Assembly (NCBI RefSeq): GCF_004514475.2
Contig: NZ_MYFO02000022.1
Span: 1 to 60,374, forward strand
Direction of reading: 5' to 3'
Source: Paenibacillus athensensis
Lineage (GTDB): Bacteria > Bacillota > Bacilli > Paenibacillales > NBRC-103111
Length of the DNA: 60,374 nt
The position numbers were made by a program, and so were the translations under genes. Numbering within the stretch: the stretch's first letter is position 1; every line of letters begins with the position of its first letter. The notes beneath the pieces were generated by a model, which was given only the letters and a program-made list of their open reading frames with translations, did no database searches and was not told the origin of the DNA. This document shows positions 18,421-29,400 of this stretch, one piece after another.

Positions 18421-18633
18421 ATGGCTTTCTTAGCAAAGATGAAACAAAGCTTCGGGTCCACCTTTTCGTTCTTCGCCGATAGCTGGTCAGAACTCAGAAA
18501 AGTAAAGTGGCCGAGCCGCAAGGAAATGATCTCCTATACGCTCGTTGTTATAGGTACGGTTGCTTTCATCACCGTTTATTTCTATGTGCTGGACCTCGGT
18601 ATTACAGAACTTTTGCGCCTTGTTTTTAAATAA
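18421..18633 (+). CDS. secE: Preprotein translocase subunit SecE
   Basis: Small essential subunit of the SecYEG channel, 70 aa. An amphipathic segment SWSELRKVKWPSRKEMISYT is followed by one C-terminal transmembrane helix (about residues 40-60), the minimal Gram-positive form. ATG follows TTGGAGGTG. Its partner secY is at 44493. Confidence 0.95.
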   Translation: MAFLAKMKQSFGSTFSFFADSWSELRKVKWPSRKEMISYTLVVIGTVAFITVYFYVLDLGITELLRLVFK

Positions 18634-18659
18634 AACAGGACTATAGGTGAATAGAAACG

Positions 18660-19193
18660 ATGGAGAAAAGATGGTACGTAGTACATACCTATTCGGGGTA
18701 TGAGAATAAGGTCAAAGCCAACCTCGAGAAGCGCGTCGAGTCTATGGAAATGCAGGACAAGATCTTCCGCGTGCTTGTGCCGATGGAAGAAGAGTTGGTG
18801 AACAAGGACGGCAAGAAAAAAACCGTCATGCGCAAAGTGTATCCCGGCTATGTCCTCGTGGAAATGATTCAAACCGATGACTCTTGGTATGTCGTTCGCA
18901 ATACGCCGGGCGTGACCGGGTTCGTAGGCTCTACGGGTTCAGGCTCCAAGCCTACCGCTCTTCTCCCAGAGGAAGTGGAAGCGATCCTGAAGCACATGGG
19001 GATGGAGGAGCCGAAGCCGAAAATCGACTTCGACCTCAAGGAAACCGTGCGCGTCAAGGTGGGTCCTTTTGCGAATTTTGTCGGAACGGTGGAAGACATT
19101 ATCGTCGACAAAAGCAAGCTGAAGGTACACGTCAATATGTTTGGCCGAGAAACCCCGCTTGAACTGGATTTCCATCAAGTGGAGAAATTATAA
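18660..19193 (+). CDS. nusG: Transcription termination/antitermination protein NusG
   Basis: 177 aa. The NGN domain begins KRWYVVHTYSGYENKVKANLEKR and includes FRVLVPMEE and YPGYVLVEM. The C-terminal KOW domain contains VRVKVGPFANFVGTVEDI. It binds RNA polymerase, influencing pausing, and links it to S10/ribosomes. The ribosome site AGGTGAA is modest. The position between secE and rplK is universal in Firmicutes. Confidence 0.97.
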   Translation: MEKRWYVVHTYSGYENKVKANLEKRVESMEMQDKIFRVLVPMEEELVNKDGKKKTVMRKVYPGYVLVEMIQTDDSWYVVRNTPGVTGFVGSTGSGSKPTALLPEEVEAILKHMGMEEPKPKIDFDLKETVRVKVGPFANFVGTVEDIIVDKSKLKVHVNMFGRETPLELDFHQVEKL

Positions 19194-19209
19194 TTTAAGG
19201 GTTTCCGTC

Positions 19210-19273
19210 AGGTCTATTCCCCGGGATAGACCTTCGTTAGTGGGAGGGCCTAGCGCCCGTCCGACCACACTAA
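19210..19273 (+). promoter_or_regulatory. rplK leader with L1-binding-like motif
   Basis: A perfect hairpin AGGTCTAT/ATAGACCT (19210-19233) is followed by a structure closed by TTAGTG (19237-19242) / CACTAA (19268-19273). This holds GTGGGAGG, an inner GGGC/GCCC hairpin and TCCG-ACCAC. GTGGGAGG...ACCAC resembles the 23S rRNA L1-stalk site that L1 uses for autoregulation. It ends about 6 nt before the rplK ribosome site. Confidence 0.6.
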
Positions 19274-19292
19274 GTGCAAGGAGGTGTCCAAC

Positions 19293-19718
19293 ATGGCTAA
19301 AAAGGTAATCAAAATCGTAAAGCTTCAAGTTCAAGCCGCTAAAGCGAATCCGGCTCCACCAATCGGTCCGGCTCTCGGTCAAGCAGGCGTGAACATCATG
19401 GCTTTCTGTAAAGAGTTCAATGCTCGTACTGCCGATCAAGCGGGCCTTATCATTCCGGTTGAAATCACAGTTTTCGAGGATCGTTCCTTTACATTCATCA
19501 CCAAAACGCCTCCGGCTGCAGTTCTGCTTCGCGTAGTTGCTGGGATCGAAAAAGGATCCGGCGAACCAAACAAGAAGAAAGTTGCTACCGTGAAGCGCGC
19601 GAAAGTTCGCGAAATCGCTGAGCAAAAAATGCCTGACCTGAACGCTGCATCCGTAGAGGCTGCTATGCGCATGGTTGAAGGTACGGCTCGCAGCATGGGT
19701 ATCGTCATCGAAGATTAA
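19293..19718 (+). CDS. rplK: 50S ribosomal protein L11
   Basis: 141 aa, standard length. N-terminal domain [34 protein letters not shown] and C-terminal rRNA-binding domain. It forms the GTPase-associated centre with 23S rRNA and is where RelA senses stalled ribosomes in other bacteria. ATG 19293 follows AAGGAGGTG; an in-frame GTG 9 nt upstream lies in the ribosome site. It pairs with rplA 75 nt downstream. Confidence 0.97.
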   Translation: MAKKVIKIVKLQVQAAKANPAPPIGPALGQAGVNIMAFCKEFNARTADQAGLIIPVEITVFEDRSFTFITKTPPAAVLLRVVAGIEKGSGEPNKKKVATVKRAKVREIAEQKMPDLNAASVEAAMRMVEGTARSMGIVIED

Positions 19719-19731
19719 TTCCGATTGGAAT

Positions 19732-19780
19732 GCGGCGCATATAAGCCGCTCGGTGGGAGGATTATCCGCTATTACCACTA
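19732..19780 (+). promoter_or_regulatory. L1-binding site (autoregulatory leader) before rplA
   Basis: A hairpin GCGGC/GCCGC (19732-19749) is followed by GGTGGGAGG-ATTATCCG-...-ACCAC (19752-19778), which reaches the AAGGAGG ribosome site. The GGTGGGAGG and TACCAC blocks match the L1-stalk region of 23S rRNA, so free L1 can occlude its own ribosome site. The same motif occurs before rplK. Confidence 0.75.
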
Positions 19781-19793
19781 AGGAGGACTAGAA

Positions 19794-20486
19794 ATGCCTA
19801 AACACGGTAAGAAATACCAGGAAGTAGCCAAGTTGGTCTCGGCTGATACTTTCTATGATCCGGCAGAAGCTATTGAGCTGGTTAAGAAGACAGCCCCTGC
19901 CAAATTCGACGAAACTGTCGATATCGCAGTTCGTCTGGGCGTTGACCCAAGAAAACAAGACCAGGCTGTCCGCGGCGTCGTTGTACTTCCGCACGGTACT
20001 GGTAAAACCAAACGCGTACTCGTTTTCGCCAAAGGCGATAAAGCGAAGGAAGCGGAAGCAGCTGGCGCTGACTTTGTCGGCGATAGCGACATGATCAACA
20101 AAATCCAACAAGGCTGGTTCGATTTTGATGTCTGCGTAGCCACTCCTGACATGATGAGTGAAGTTGGTAAACTGGGCCGTTTGCTCGGCGGTAAAGGCTT
20201 GATGCCGAACCCGAAAGCCGGTACGGTTACGTTCGACGTAGCGAAAGCTGTTCAAGAGATCAAAGCAGGTAAAATCGAATACCGTCTTGACAAAGCAGGT
20301 CAAATTCATGCTCCGCTCGGTAAAGTATCGTTCGATGCTGACAAGCTGGCAGAAAACTTCAAAGCGCTGGTTGACGCTCTGCTCAGAGCAAAACCTGCTG
20401 CCGCTAAAGGGGTTTACCTGAAAAGCGTTGCCATCTCCTCGACGATGGGACCAAGCGTGCGCGTGAATCTGCAATCCTTCAGATAA
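19794..20486 (+). CDS. rplA: 50S ribosomal protein L1
   Basis: 230 aa, two-domain L1-stalk protein that binds 23S rRNA and helps release deacylated tRNA. Family blocks include [32 protein letters not shown] and the C-terminal [11 protein letters not shown]. It also acts as translational repressor of its own operon through the upstream motif. ATG follows AAGGAGG. Confidence 0.97.
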   Translation: MPKHGKKYQEVAKLVSADTFYDPAEAIELVKKTAPAKFDETVDIAVRLGVDPRKQDQAVRGVVVLPHGTGKTKRVLVFAKGDKAKEAEAAGADFVGDSDMINKIQQGWFDFDVCVATPDMMSEVGKLGRLLGGKGLMPNPKAGTVTFDVAKAVQEIKAGKIEYRLDKAGQIHAPLGKVSFDADKLAENFKALVDALLRAKPAAAKGVYLKSVAISSTMGPSVRVNLQSFR

Positions 20487-20494
20487 GATCGCAT

Positions 20495-20523
20495 TTGACT
20501 TCTTCGGTCAAACATGCTAATCT
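20495..20523 (+). promoter_or_regulatory. Sigma-A promoter of rplJ-rplL
   Basis: TTGACT (20495-20500), a 17-nt spacer and TAATCT (20518-20523), directly upstream of the L10 leader. Confidence 0.75.
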
Positions 20524-20550
20524 ATCTAAGGTTCTCAAAGTGAATATGCA

Positions 20551-20680
20551 AACCGTAGACAGTAGGTGCGCTTGCGCTTAATTTCCTACCGAGGTGTTAT
20601 GATATACGATTGTTTTCTTTGTTTGCCAAGGAAATCATGAACGAATCATGCCTTCGTAGTTTCTGCGAAGGCATTTCTTA
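20551..20680 (+). promoter_or_regulatory. L10 leader with attenuator
   Basis: The block AACCGTAGACAGTAGGTG, a GCG hairpin, CTTAATTTCCTACCGAGGTG is the conserved Firmicute L10 leader, which binds the L10-(L12)4 complex. It is followed by a strong terminator hairpin ATGCCTTCG/CGAAGGCAT (20648-20673) with TTTCTT. Excess L10/L12 should favour termination before rplJ, 78 nt further on. Confidence 0.9.
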
Positions 20681-20758
20681 TTGTCCAATAAGAGATGCTC
20701 CTGGTCCTACTGTTTGCGTACAAGTCAGATATACATGCTTAAGAAATGAGGTGTACCC

Positions 20759-21268
20759 ATGGCAAATGCAAAAGTTCTCGCAGAGAAAGAGCAAGTTGTT
20801 GCAGAAGTGGCTGAGAAGTTGAAGTCGAGCTCCTGCACAATCGTTACCGACTACCGCGGTCTGAACGTGGCTCAAGTGACCCAATTGCGCAAATCGCTGC
20901 GCGAAGCGGGCATCGAGTTTACCGTTCTCAAGAACACATTGGCAAGACGCGCTACGGCTAGCGCTGAACTGGGCGAGCTGGACGAGTATTTGACTGGTCC
21001 TACTGCGATCGCGTTCAGCAAAGACGACATCATCGCTCCTGCCAAAATCTTGACCGAGTTCGCGAAGAAGAACGAGCATCTGAATGTGAAAGCCGGTATC
21101 GTGGAAGGCCGTGTCGTTGGCTATGATCAAATCAAAGCCCTTGCCGACCTGCCGTCCAGAGAAGGTCTGCTCTCCATGTTGCTTAGCGTTCTCCAAGCGC
21201 CAGTTCGCAACTTCGCCCTTGCTGTTAAAGCAGTGGCTGAGAAACAAGAAGGCGGCGCACAAGCTTAA
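20759..21268 (+). CDS. rplJ: 50S ribosomal protein L10
   Basis: 169 aa. The N-terminal domain anchors the stalk to 23S rRNA ([29 protein letters not shown]) and the C-terminal helix binds L7/L12 dimers. ATG follows GAGGTG. Translation and transcription are controlled by its own leader (20551-20680). rplL follows after 48 nt. Confidence 0.97.
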   Translation: MANAKVLAEKEQVVAEVAEKLKSSSCTIVTDYRGLNVAQVTQLRKSLREAGIEFTVLKNTLARRATASAELGELDEYLTGPTAIAFSKDDIIAPAKILTEFAKKNEHLNVKAGIVEGRVVGYDQIKALADLPSREGLLSMLLSVLQAPVRNFALAVKAVAEKQEGGAQA

Positions 21269-21316
21269 TCTTTTTCACCCAAATCCTAATTTTACGATGA
21301 TAATGGAGGTTCAACC

Positions 21317-21679
21317 ATGAGTAAAGAACAAATCTTGGAAGCAATTAAAGTCATGACAGTTTTGGAACTGAACGATCTGGTGAAAGCAATCGAAGAAGAA
21401 TTCGGCGTAACTGCAGCAGCTCCAGTAGCTGTAGTAGCAGGCGGCGGCGCAGCAGAAGTTGCTGAGCAAACTGAGTTCGACGTCATCCTGACGAACGCTG
21501 GCGCATCCAAAATCAACGTTATCAAAGTTGTTCGCGAAATCACAGGTCTCGGCCTGAAAGAAGCGAAAGACCTGGTAGACGGCGCACCGAAACCAATCAA
21601 AGAAAAAGTAGGCAAAGACGAAGCAGAAGCAGTAAAAGCGAAGCTGACAGAAGCTGGCGCAACTGTAGAAGTGAAGTAA
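21317..21679 (+). CDS. rplL: 50S ribosomal protein L7/L12
   Basis: 120-aa stalk protein. It has an N-terminal dimerisation helix, an Ala/Gly-rich hinge ([15 protein letters not shown], about residues 34-48) and a C-terminal factor-binding domain with [26 protein letters not shown]. It recruits translation GTPases. GGAGGTT ribosome site. Confidence 0.98.
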   Translation: MSKEQILEAIKVMTVLELNDLVKAIEEEFGVTAAAPVAVVAGGGAAEVAEQTEFDVILTNAGASKINVIKVVREITGLGLKEAKDLVDGAPKPIKEKVGKDEAEAVKAKLTEAGATVEVK

Positions 21680-21692
21680 TAGCCTTACAAAC

Positions 21693-21727
21693 AGACCTCT
21701 TGGAGCTTGGCTTCAAGGGGTCTTTTA
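21693..21727 (+). terminator. Terminator after rplL
   Basis: AGACCTCTTG (21693-21702) / CAAGGGGTCT (21714-21723) then TTTT. It partly separates rplJL from the methyltransferase gene. Confidence 0.85.
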
Positions 21728-21852
21728 TACATCATTTTGCCGTGCGGAAAGGTCGGCGGTAGGTGTACGGGCAGCCCGGGGCTGCTGCATTTTCCGAACG
21801 GTAAAAGTTGGCTTCCGGCCGGGGAGCCGATGACAAGGAGGGACCTGATCAG

Positions 21853-22449
21853 GTGTCAGAGCATTACTATTCGCAAAAGCCCACCGCGCAGCATGACGTC
21901 CATGAAATTCAGGAACGTCTCCGGGGCCGCTTGTTTACGTTTCAAACAGATGCCGGCGTGTTTTCCAAGAAAGGCGTCGATTACGGAAGCCGTCATTTGA
22001 TCGAAACGGTGGAGCTTCCGCCAGCCGCGAAGGTGCTGGATGTAGGCTGCGGCTACGGGCCGATGGGGCTGGCAGTCGCTGCGGCTTGCCCGGATGGCCA
22101 TGTCACGATGGTTGATATTAATGAACGGGCAGTGGAGCTGGCCCGGACGAATGCGCGGCGCAACGGAATTGCCAATGTACGCATCGTCCAAAGCGATCTG
22201 TTGGAAGCAGTGAAGGAGCAGCGGTTTGACTTGATTATGACCAATCCGCCCATCCGTGCGGGCAAGGAAGTGGTCCATCGTATTTTTGCCGAAGCGTACG
22301 CTTGCTTGCAGCCTGGCGGCTCCTTATGGGTCGTTATTCAAAAAAAACAGGGCGCGCCGTCAGCGGCGGCCAAGCTGGAAAGCATCTACGGAGAAGTGGC
22401 GGAAGTCTCGAAGGACAAGGGCTACCGCATCCTGAGGGCAATCAGGTAA
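21853..22449 (+). CDS. ybxB: Class I SAM-dependent methyltransferase, RsmC-like
   Basis: 198 aa, close to Bacillus YbxB (a probable 16S rRNA guanine-N2 methyltransferase). Family blocks are the N-terminal SEHYYSQKP, FSKKGVDYGSRHLIE, SAM-binding motif I VLDVGCGYGPMGL (about residue 62), the catalytic NPPIRAGK (about 133) and VIQKKQGAPSA. The start is GTG 21853 after AAGGAGGG; the frame is open further upstream without homology. The position between rplL and rpoB is conserved. Confidence 0.92.
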   Translation: MSEHYYSQKPTAQHDVHEIQERLRGRLFTFQTDAGVFSKKGVDYGSRHLIETVELPPAAKVLDVGCGYGPMGLAVAAACPDGHVTMVDINERAVELARTNARRNGIANVRIVQSDLLEAVKEQRFDLIMTNPPIRAGKEVVHRIFAEAYACLQPGGSLWVVIQKKQGAPSAAAKLESIYGEVAEVSKDKGYRILRAIR

Positions 22450-22503
22450 GTGGCTTGGTCGGGTGAAAAGAGAATATCTTCGACGATTTTCGTGGAAAAT
22501 TGT

Positions 22504-22532
22504 TTGACTTGACTTCCTAAACATGATATCAT
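22504..22532 (+). promoter_or_regulatory. Probable sigma-A promoter of rpoB-rpoC
   Basis: TTGACT (22504-22509), a 17-nt spacer and TATCAT (22527-22532). A second TTGACT overlaps at 22509. It lies about 300 nt before rpoB, so the leader is long. Confidence 0.7.
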
Positions 22533-22538
22533 TAAAAA

Positions 22539-22835
22539 ATGTCAGTATTAAGATGGGACGCGTGTCTTTAGTTAACAAAAATGTCAAGTCTTTTTTTCTC
22601 AGAAGATGAATAAAATTTTAACCTGTGACGTATAAGGGTTGGGTTTTAGGCTATCCTAATGGGATAAGAAGAAGAATATGGAAGCGCTATGCCGATCTAC
22701 AGAGAAAAACCTCCATCCATACAGTCGCTTGATTTCGGACGGGCTCCTTAACGGAGGCGTCCTGAGCGCACGTTGATAGAAGTTTTTCTTCTTTCTTTTT
22801 TTATTTATTGAGTAGACTTGAGGGGTGAATGAAAG
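22539..22835 (+). promoter_or_regulatory. Long rpoB leader with hairpins and U-rich tract
   Basis: About 300 nt without a gene. It contains TATCC/GGATA (22653-22667), a strong hairpin GGACG...CGTCC (22737-22761), and AGAAG/CTTCT (22779-22793) followed by a long T-rich run. Competing pairings exist: AAGCG (22683-22687) can pair with CGCTT (22726-22730), or GCGCT (22685-22689) with AGCGC (22764-22768). CCTCC (22711-22715) can pair with GGAGG (22753-22757). This is attenuator-like, but I recognise no known family. Confidence 0.4.
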
Positions 22836-25800
22836 TTGGCGGGACATCTTGTTCAATTTGGACGACGTAAACGCAGGACTTATGCACGGATTAATGAGGT
22901 GCTTGGCATTCCAAACCTGATTGAAATCCAGCAAAAATCGTATGAATGGTTTTTGGAAGAGGGATTGCGCGAGATGTTTCAGGATATCTCACCGATTCAG
23001 GATTTTACAGGGAACTTGGTGCTTGAGTTTATCGACTACAGCTTGGGCGAACCCAAGTATACGGTAGATGACTCCAAAGAGCGTGACGTGACTTATGCTG
23101 CGCCGCTCCGGGTCAAGGTTCGCTTGATCAACAAGGAGACCGGCGAGGTCAAGGAACAAGAAGTATTCATGGGCGACTTCCCGATCATGACGGAAACGGG
23201 TACCTTCATTATTAACGGCGCGGAACGCGTTATTGTCTCCCAGCTCGTTCGTTCACCTAGCGTTTATTATAGCACGAAAGTGGATAAGAACGGCAAAAAA
23301 ACTTATACCGCTACCGTCATTCCGAACCGCGGCGCATGGCTTGAGCTTGAGACCGACGCGAAGGATATCATCTATGTACGTATCGACCGTACCCGCAAAA
23401 TCCCTGTAACCGTGCTGCTGCGCGCGTTGGGCTTTGGGACCGATGCCGAGATTCTCGATCTGCTGGGCGACGATGAGTACATCCGCAATACGCTTGATAA
23501 AGATAACACAGACTCGACCGACAAAGCGTTGATCGAGATTTACGAGCGTCTTCGTCCGGGCGAACCGCCGACGCTGGATAACGCCCGCAGCTTGCTGGTT
23601 GCGCGTTTCTTCGATCCCAAGCGTTACGATTTGGCCAACGTAGGCCGCTACAAAATCAATAAAAAGCTGCACATCAAAAACCGTCTGTTCAACCAGCGTC
23701 TGGCTGAAACGATCGTCGATCCGGAAACGGGCGAAATCGTGGCGGAAGCCGGTCAGCTCCTGGACCGCCGGGCACTGGATGAAATTTTGCCTTTCCTGGA
23801 AAAAGGCGCGGGTTCCCGTGGTTATTCAATTCCGAACGGGGTAACCGGCGAAGACACGATTCCGGTGCAATGTATCGATGTGTATTCACCGATTGAAGAC
23901 GGCAAGGTCGTCAAAGTCATCTCGAACGGCGTGATTGACAAAACCGTCAAAAACATTACTCCAGCCGACATTATTTCGTCGATCAACTACTTCATTAACC
24001 TGCTGCACGGCATTGGCAGCACGGACGATATCGACCACTTGGGCAACCGTCGCTTGCGTTCCGTAGGCGAGCTGCTGCAGAACCAGTTCCGCATCGGTTT
24101 GTCCCGGATGGAGCGCGTAGTCCGCGAGCGGATGTCCATTCAAGACGCAAACGTAATTACGCCGCAAGCGCTGATCAACATTCGGCCAGTAATTGCTTCG
24201 ATTAAAGAGTTTTTCGGCAGCTCGCAGCTGTCGCAGTTTATGGACCAGACGAATCCGCTGGCCGAGCTGACGCATAAGCGTCGTTTGTCCGCACTCGGAC
24301 CGGGTGGCTTGACGCGGGAGCGCGCCGGCTTCGAAGTTCGCGACGTGCATCACTCCCACTATGGACGGATGTGCCCGATCGAGACACCGGAGGGTCCGAA
24401 CATCGGCTTGATCAACTCCTTGTCGACGTTTGCCCGCATTAACGAATATGGCTTTATGGAAGCCCCTTACCGCTGGGTCGATCCGAAAACGGGTATCGTG
24501 ACGGAGCAGATCGCGTATCTGACAGCGGATGAAGAAGATAACTACGTCATCGCGCAAGCGAACGCCATTTTGACCGAAGAGGGCAAGTTTGCTGAGGATT
24601 CCGTCATTGTCCGTTACAAAGACGACATCCTGACGCTGCCGATCGACCGTGTCGATTACATGGACGTTTCGCCGAAGCAGGTCGTTTCCGTGGCGACAGC
24701 GCTCATTCCGTTTCTGGAGAACGATGACTCGAACCGTGCGCTCATGGGCTCGAACATGCAGCGGCAGGCCGTTCCGCTGTTGATTCCGAAAGCGCCGCTC
24801 GTCGGCACCGGCATGGAGCATAAGGCGGCCAAGGACTCGGGAGTATGTATTGTATCCAAATTCGATGGAATTATTGAAAAAGCTGCCGCGAATGAAATTT
24901 GGCTGCGCCGTCAGGAAAGTGTGGACGGCAAGCTGGTGAACGGCAACATTGTCAAATACAAGCTGCACAAATTTATGCGTTCCAACCAAGGAACGTGCAT
25001 CAACCAGCGGCCGATTATCAAGAAGGGCCAGCTTGTCAAAGCCGGCGATATTCTCGCGGACGGTCCTTCGACCGAGCAAGGTGAATTGGCATTGGGCCGC
25101 AACGTCGTCGTTGCCTTCATGACTTGGGAAGGTTACAACTACGAGGATGCGATCCTGCTAAGCGAGAAGCTGGTGAAAGAAGACGTGTACACGTCGATTC
25201 ACATTGAGGAATACGAGTCCGAAGCGCGCGATACGAAGCTCGGACCAGAAGAAATTACACGCGATATCCCGAATGTCGGTGAAGACGCGCTGAAAAATCT
25301 CGACGAGCGCGGCATTATCCGCGTCGGTGCGGAAATCGGCGCCGGCGACATCCTGGTCGGTAAAGTAACGCCTAAGGGCGTAACGGAGCTGACAGCGGAA
25401 GAACGCTTGCTGCATGCGATTTTCGGCGAAAAAGCCCGTGAAGTTCGCGATACCTCGCTGCGCGTGCCGCATGGTACGGACGGCATTGTCGTCGACGTGA
25501 AGGTGTTCACCCGCGAGAACGGCGATGAGCTGCCTCCGGGCGTGAATCAACTCGTTCGCGTGTACATCGCGCAAAAACGGAAAATTTCCGAAGGCGATAA
25601 AATGGCCGGGCGTCACGGTAACAAAGGGGTTATCGCCCGCATCCTGCCGGAAGAGGATATGCCGTTCCTGCCGGACGGTACGCCGGTTGAAGTCGTATTG
25701 AACCCGCTGGGCGTTCCTTCACGGATGAACATCGGTCAGGTGCTTGAGGTTCACTTGGGCATGGCCGCCAAATATCTCGGTATTCACACGGCTACGCCGG

Positions 25801-26372
25801 TATTCGACGGTGCGCGTGAGAACGACGTATTTAATGCAATGGAAGAAGCCGGCATGCAGCGCAACGGTAAAACGCTGCTGTTCGACGGACGTACAGGCGA
25901 ACCGTTTGAACGCGAAGTAACGGTCGGCGTCATGTATATGATCAAGCTCGCGCACATGGTTGACGACAAAATCCATGCGCGCTCTACAGGTCCTTACTCG
26001 CTCGTTACGCAGCAGCCATTGGGCGGTAAAGCTCAATTCGGCGGACAGCGCTTCGGGGAGATGGAAGTTTGGGCGCTTGAAGCCTACGGCGCAGCTTATA
26101 CGCTGCAGGAAATTCTTACGGTCAAATCCGATGACGTTGTTGGTCGGGTGAAGACGTACGAGTCGATCGTCAAGGGTGAGAACGTGCCGGAGCCGGGCGT
26201 ACCGGAATCGTTCAAGGTTTTGATCAAAGAGCTTCAAAGCTTGGGTATGGACGTCAAGATCCTGTCCGGCAACGAAGAAGAGATCGAAATGAAGGAAATG
26301 GATGACGAGGACGAAGTGACCAGCGACAAACTGAACTTGAATTTGGAAGGCGCCGAAATGGGAGCCGAATAA
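22836..26372 (+). CDS. rpoB: DNA-directed RNA polymerase subunit beta
   Basis: Catalytic core subunit, 1178 aa, full length. The rifampicin-binding cluster (about residues 460-492: [30 protein letters not shown]) has the sensitive-type D, H and S residues, so no classical resistance change is visible. Other conserved blocks are [13 protein letters not shown] (about 924) and the C-terminal [24 protein letters not shown]. The acidic C-terminal tail is typical of Firmicutes. The start is TTG 22836 after GAGGGGTG; B. subtilis rpoB also uses a TTG. Confidence 0.98.
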   Translation: MAGHLVQFGRRKRRTYARINEVLGIPNLIEIQQKSYEWFLEEGLREMFQDISPIQDFTGNLVLEFIDYSLGEPKYTVDDSKERDVTYAAPLRVKVRLINKETGEVKEQEVFMGDFPIMTETGTFIINGAERVIVSQLVRSPSVYYSTKVDKNGKKTYTATVIPNRGAWLELETDAKDIIYVRIDRTRKIPVTVLLRALGFGTDAEILDLLGDDEYIRNTLDKDNTDSTDKALIEIYERLRPGEPPTLDNARSLLVARFFDPKRYDLANVGRYKINKKLHIKNRLFNQRLAETIVDPETGEIVAEAGQLLDRRALDEILPFLEKGAGSRGYSIPNGVTGEDTIPVQCIDVYSPIEDGKVVKVISNGVIDKTVKNITPADIISSINYFINLLHGIGSTDDIDHLGNRRLRSVGELLQNQFRIGLSRMERVVRERMSIQDANVITPQALINIRPVIASIKEFFGSSQLSQFMDQTNPLAELTHKRRLSALGPGGLTRERAGFEVRDVHHSHYGRMCPIETPEGPNIGLINSLSTFARINEYGFMEAPYRWVDPKTGIVTEQIAYLTADEEDNYVIAQANAILTEEGKFAEDSVIVRYKDDILTLPIDRVDYMDVSPKQVVSVATALIPFLENDDSNRALMGSNMQRQAVPLLIPKAPLVGTGMEHKAAKDSGVCIVSKFDGIIEKAAANEIWLRRQESVDGKLVNGNIVKYKLHKFMRSNQGTCINQRPIIKKGQLVKAGDILADGPSTEQGELALGRNVVVAFMTWEGYNYEDAILLSEKLVKEDVYTSIHIEEYESEARDTKLGPEEITRDIPNVGEDALKNLDERGIIRVGAEIGAGDILVGKVTPKGVTELTAEERLLHAIFGEKAREVRDTSLRVPHGTDGIVVDVKVFTRENGDELPPGVNQLVRVYIAQKRKISEGDKMAGRHGNKGVIARILPEEDMPFLPDGTPVEVVLNPLGVPSRMNIGQVLEVHLGMAAKYLGIHTATPVFDGARENDVFNAMEEAGMQRNGKTLLFDGRTGEPFEREVTVGVMYMIKLAHMVDDKIHARSTGPYSLVTQQPLGGKAQFGGQRFGEMEVWALEAYGAAYTLQEILTVKSDDVVGRVKTYESIVKGENVPEPGVPESFKVLIKELQSLGMDVKILSGNEEEIEMKEMDDEDEVTSDKLNLNLEGAEMGAE

Positions 26373-26441
26373 ACAGCAGCGCAGCGCACCAGACCTGCTT
26401 AGCTTAATGGCAAGGCTTAAATTTTTAAGGAGGGTTGCTCC

Positions 26442-29400
26442 TTGATGGACGTTAACAACTTCGAGTTTATGAAAATCGGTTTGGCATCGCCGGAAAAGAT
26501 TCGTTCCTGGTCCCGCGGCGAAGTCAAGAAGCCCGAAACGATTAACTACAGAACCTTAAAGCCCGAGAAAGAAGGTCTCTTTTGCGAGAAAATCTTCGGG
26601 CCGACCAAAGACTGGGAATGTCATTGCGGCAAGTACAAACGCGTTCGTTACAAAGGTGTCGTTTGTGATCGTTGCGGCGTTGAAGTGACGCGCCAGAAGG
26701 TTCGCCGCGAGCGGATGGGCCATATCGAGCTGGCCGCTCCTGTGTCCCACATCTGGTATTTCAAAGGGATTCCAAGCCGTATGGGCCTTGCGCTCGATAT
26801 GTCTCCGCGCTCCCTGGAAGAAATTATTTATTTTGCCTCCTACGTTGTGACCGATCCTGGCGATACGCCGTTGGAGAAGAAACAGCTGTTGTCGGAAAAA
26901 GAATACCGCAGCTACCGCGAGAAATACGGATACGCCTTCCAAGCCGGCATGGGCGCGGAAGCGGTCAAAAAGCTGCTGCAGGATATCGACATCGACCGCG
27001 AGGTCGATACGCTGAAAGAAGAACTGAAAACGGCGCAAGGTCAGCGGCGTAACCGCGCGATCAAACGTCTGGAGGTTATGGAAGCGTTCCGTAACTCCAA
27101 AAATATGCCGGAGTGGATGGTGCTCGACGTATTGCCGGTCATCCCTCCCGAGCTTCGTCCGATGGTTCAACTCGACGGCGGCCGCTTTGCGACTTCCGAC
27201 TTGAACGATCTGTACCGTCGCGTGATTAACCGGAACAACCGTCTGAAAAGACTGCTGGACCTCGGCGCGCCGGACATCATCGTCCAGAACGAGAAACGGA
27301 TGCTGCAGGAAGCCGTCGATGCTTTGATCGACAACGGCCGCCGCGGCAGACCGGTTACAGGACCGGGCAACCGTCCGCTGAAATCGCTCAGCCATATGCT
27401 CAAAGGTAAACAAGGCCGCTTCCGGCAAAACCTGCTCGGCAAACGCGTGGACTACTCCGGTCGTTCCGTTATCGTCGTAGGTCCGAACCTGAAGATGTAC
27501 CAATGCGGTCTGCCTAAGGAAATGGCATTGGAGCTGTTCAAGCCTTTCGTGATGAAAGAGCTGGTGAACAAAGGTCTTGCTCATAACATCAAAAGCGCGA
27601 AGCGCAAAGTCGAACGCGTAAGTCCGGACGTCTGGGACGTGCTGGAAGAAGTGATCAAGGAGCATCCGGTTCTCTTGAACCGTGCCCCCACGCTGCATAG
27701 ACTGGGCATTCAGGCGTTTGAGCCGATTCTGGTCGAAGGCCGCGCCATCAAGCTGCATCCGCTCGTTTGTACGGCGTACAATGCCGACTTTGACGGCGAC
27801 CAAATGGCCGTGCACGTACCTCTGTCTTCGGAAGCCCAAGCGGAAGCACGCGTGCTGATGCTGGCATCCGGCAACATTTTGAACCCGAAAGACGGCAAGC
27901 CGGTCGTTACCCCGTCCCAGGACATGGTGCTCGGCAGCTTCTACCTGACAACGGACAACAAATTTGCCAGAGGCGCAGGCAGTGTGCTGCGTTCCGTTCA
28001 CGAAGCCGTTTCCGCTTACCAGTCGGGCAAATCGGCGCTGCATGCGCGCGTAGCGATTCCGGCGAAGGTGCTGAACAAAACGAGCTTCACTCCTGCCCAG
28101 CAGGAAGCGATGCTGATCACGACGATCGGCAAAGTCATTTTCAACGAAATTTTCCCAAGCGATTTCCCATATATCAACGAGCCGACCAAGATCAACCTGC
28201 TGAACGGCATTCCGGATTCGCATTTTGTGTTTGAAAAAGGTGCCGATCTGCATGCGATCATGCAGGAAATGCCGGAGAATAAAGCGGTAGGCAAAGAGTA
28301 CCTCGGTACGATCATTGCCGAATGCTTCCGCAAATATCACACCACGCAAACGTCGGTTATTCTTGATAAAATCAAGGAGCTTGGCTTCACGTACTCCACA
28401 AAAGCCGGTATTACCGTTGCGGTTGCCGACGTTGTGGTGCCGACCGAGAAGGAAGGCATTTTGCGCGAGTGCGAAGAGAAAGTACGCGTAGTGACGAACC
28501 AGTACCGCCGTGGTCTGATTACCGACGACGAGCGTTATGAGCGCGTTATTGCAATTTGGAGCAAAGCGAAGGACGAAATCACCGAGATTCTGATGAAGTC
28601 CCTCGACAAATACAATTCGATCAACATGATGGTCGAGTCCAAAGCGCGGGGTAACAAATCGCAGATCACCCAGCTGGGCGGCATGCGCGGTCTGATGGCT
28701 ACGCCAACCGGACGGATTTACGAGCTGCCGATCAAATCGAATTTCCGTGAAGGCCTGACGGTATTGGAGTACTTTATTTCCACCCACGGCGCGCGGAAAG
28801 GTCTGGCCGATACGGCGCTGCGGACCGCGGACTCGGGTTACTTGACCCGCCGTCTGGTCGACGTTGCTCAGGACGTTATCGTTCGCGATGACGATTGCGG
28901 CACGGATAAAGGCTTTACCGTAAGCAAAATTCAGGATGGTAAAGAGGTCATCGAGGATCTCTACGACCGTATTGAAGGACGCTACGTATTTGAAACGATT
29001 CGTCATCCGAAAACCGGCGAAGTCATCGTTCATCGCAATGAGCTGATCGAAGCCAATACCGCGGATGCGATTATTCAAGCAGGCATTGAAAAGCTGCAGA
29101 TTCGTTCCGTATTGAGCTGCCGTTCGCGTCATGGCGTATGTAAAAAATGCTATGGCCGTAACCTGGCAACGGGCCAACATGTAGAGATTGGCGAAGCGGT
29201 AGGCATTATCGCGGCCCAGTCGATCGGTGAGCCAGGAACGCAGCTCACGATGCGTACGTTCCATACCGGCGGCGTTGCCGGCGATGATATTACACAAGGT
29301 TTGCCGCGGATTCAAGAGCTTTTCGAAGCGCGGAATCCAAAAGGTCAAGCGATCATCTCCGAGATCGACGGCGTCGTGAAAGAAATTCGCGAAGCGAAGG

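Noticed and set aside
24213-24312. Possible rifampicin-resistance substitutions in RpoB
   Set aside because: The cluster has the usual sensitive residues (D in QFMDQ, H in THKRR, S in LSALG).
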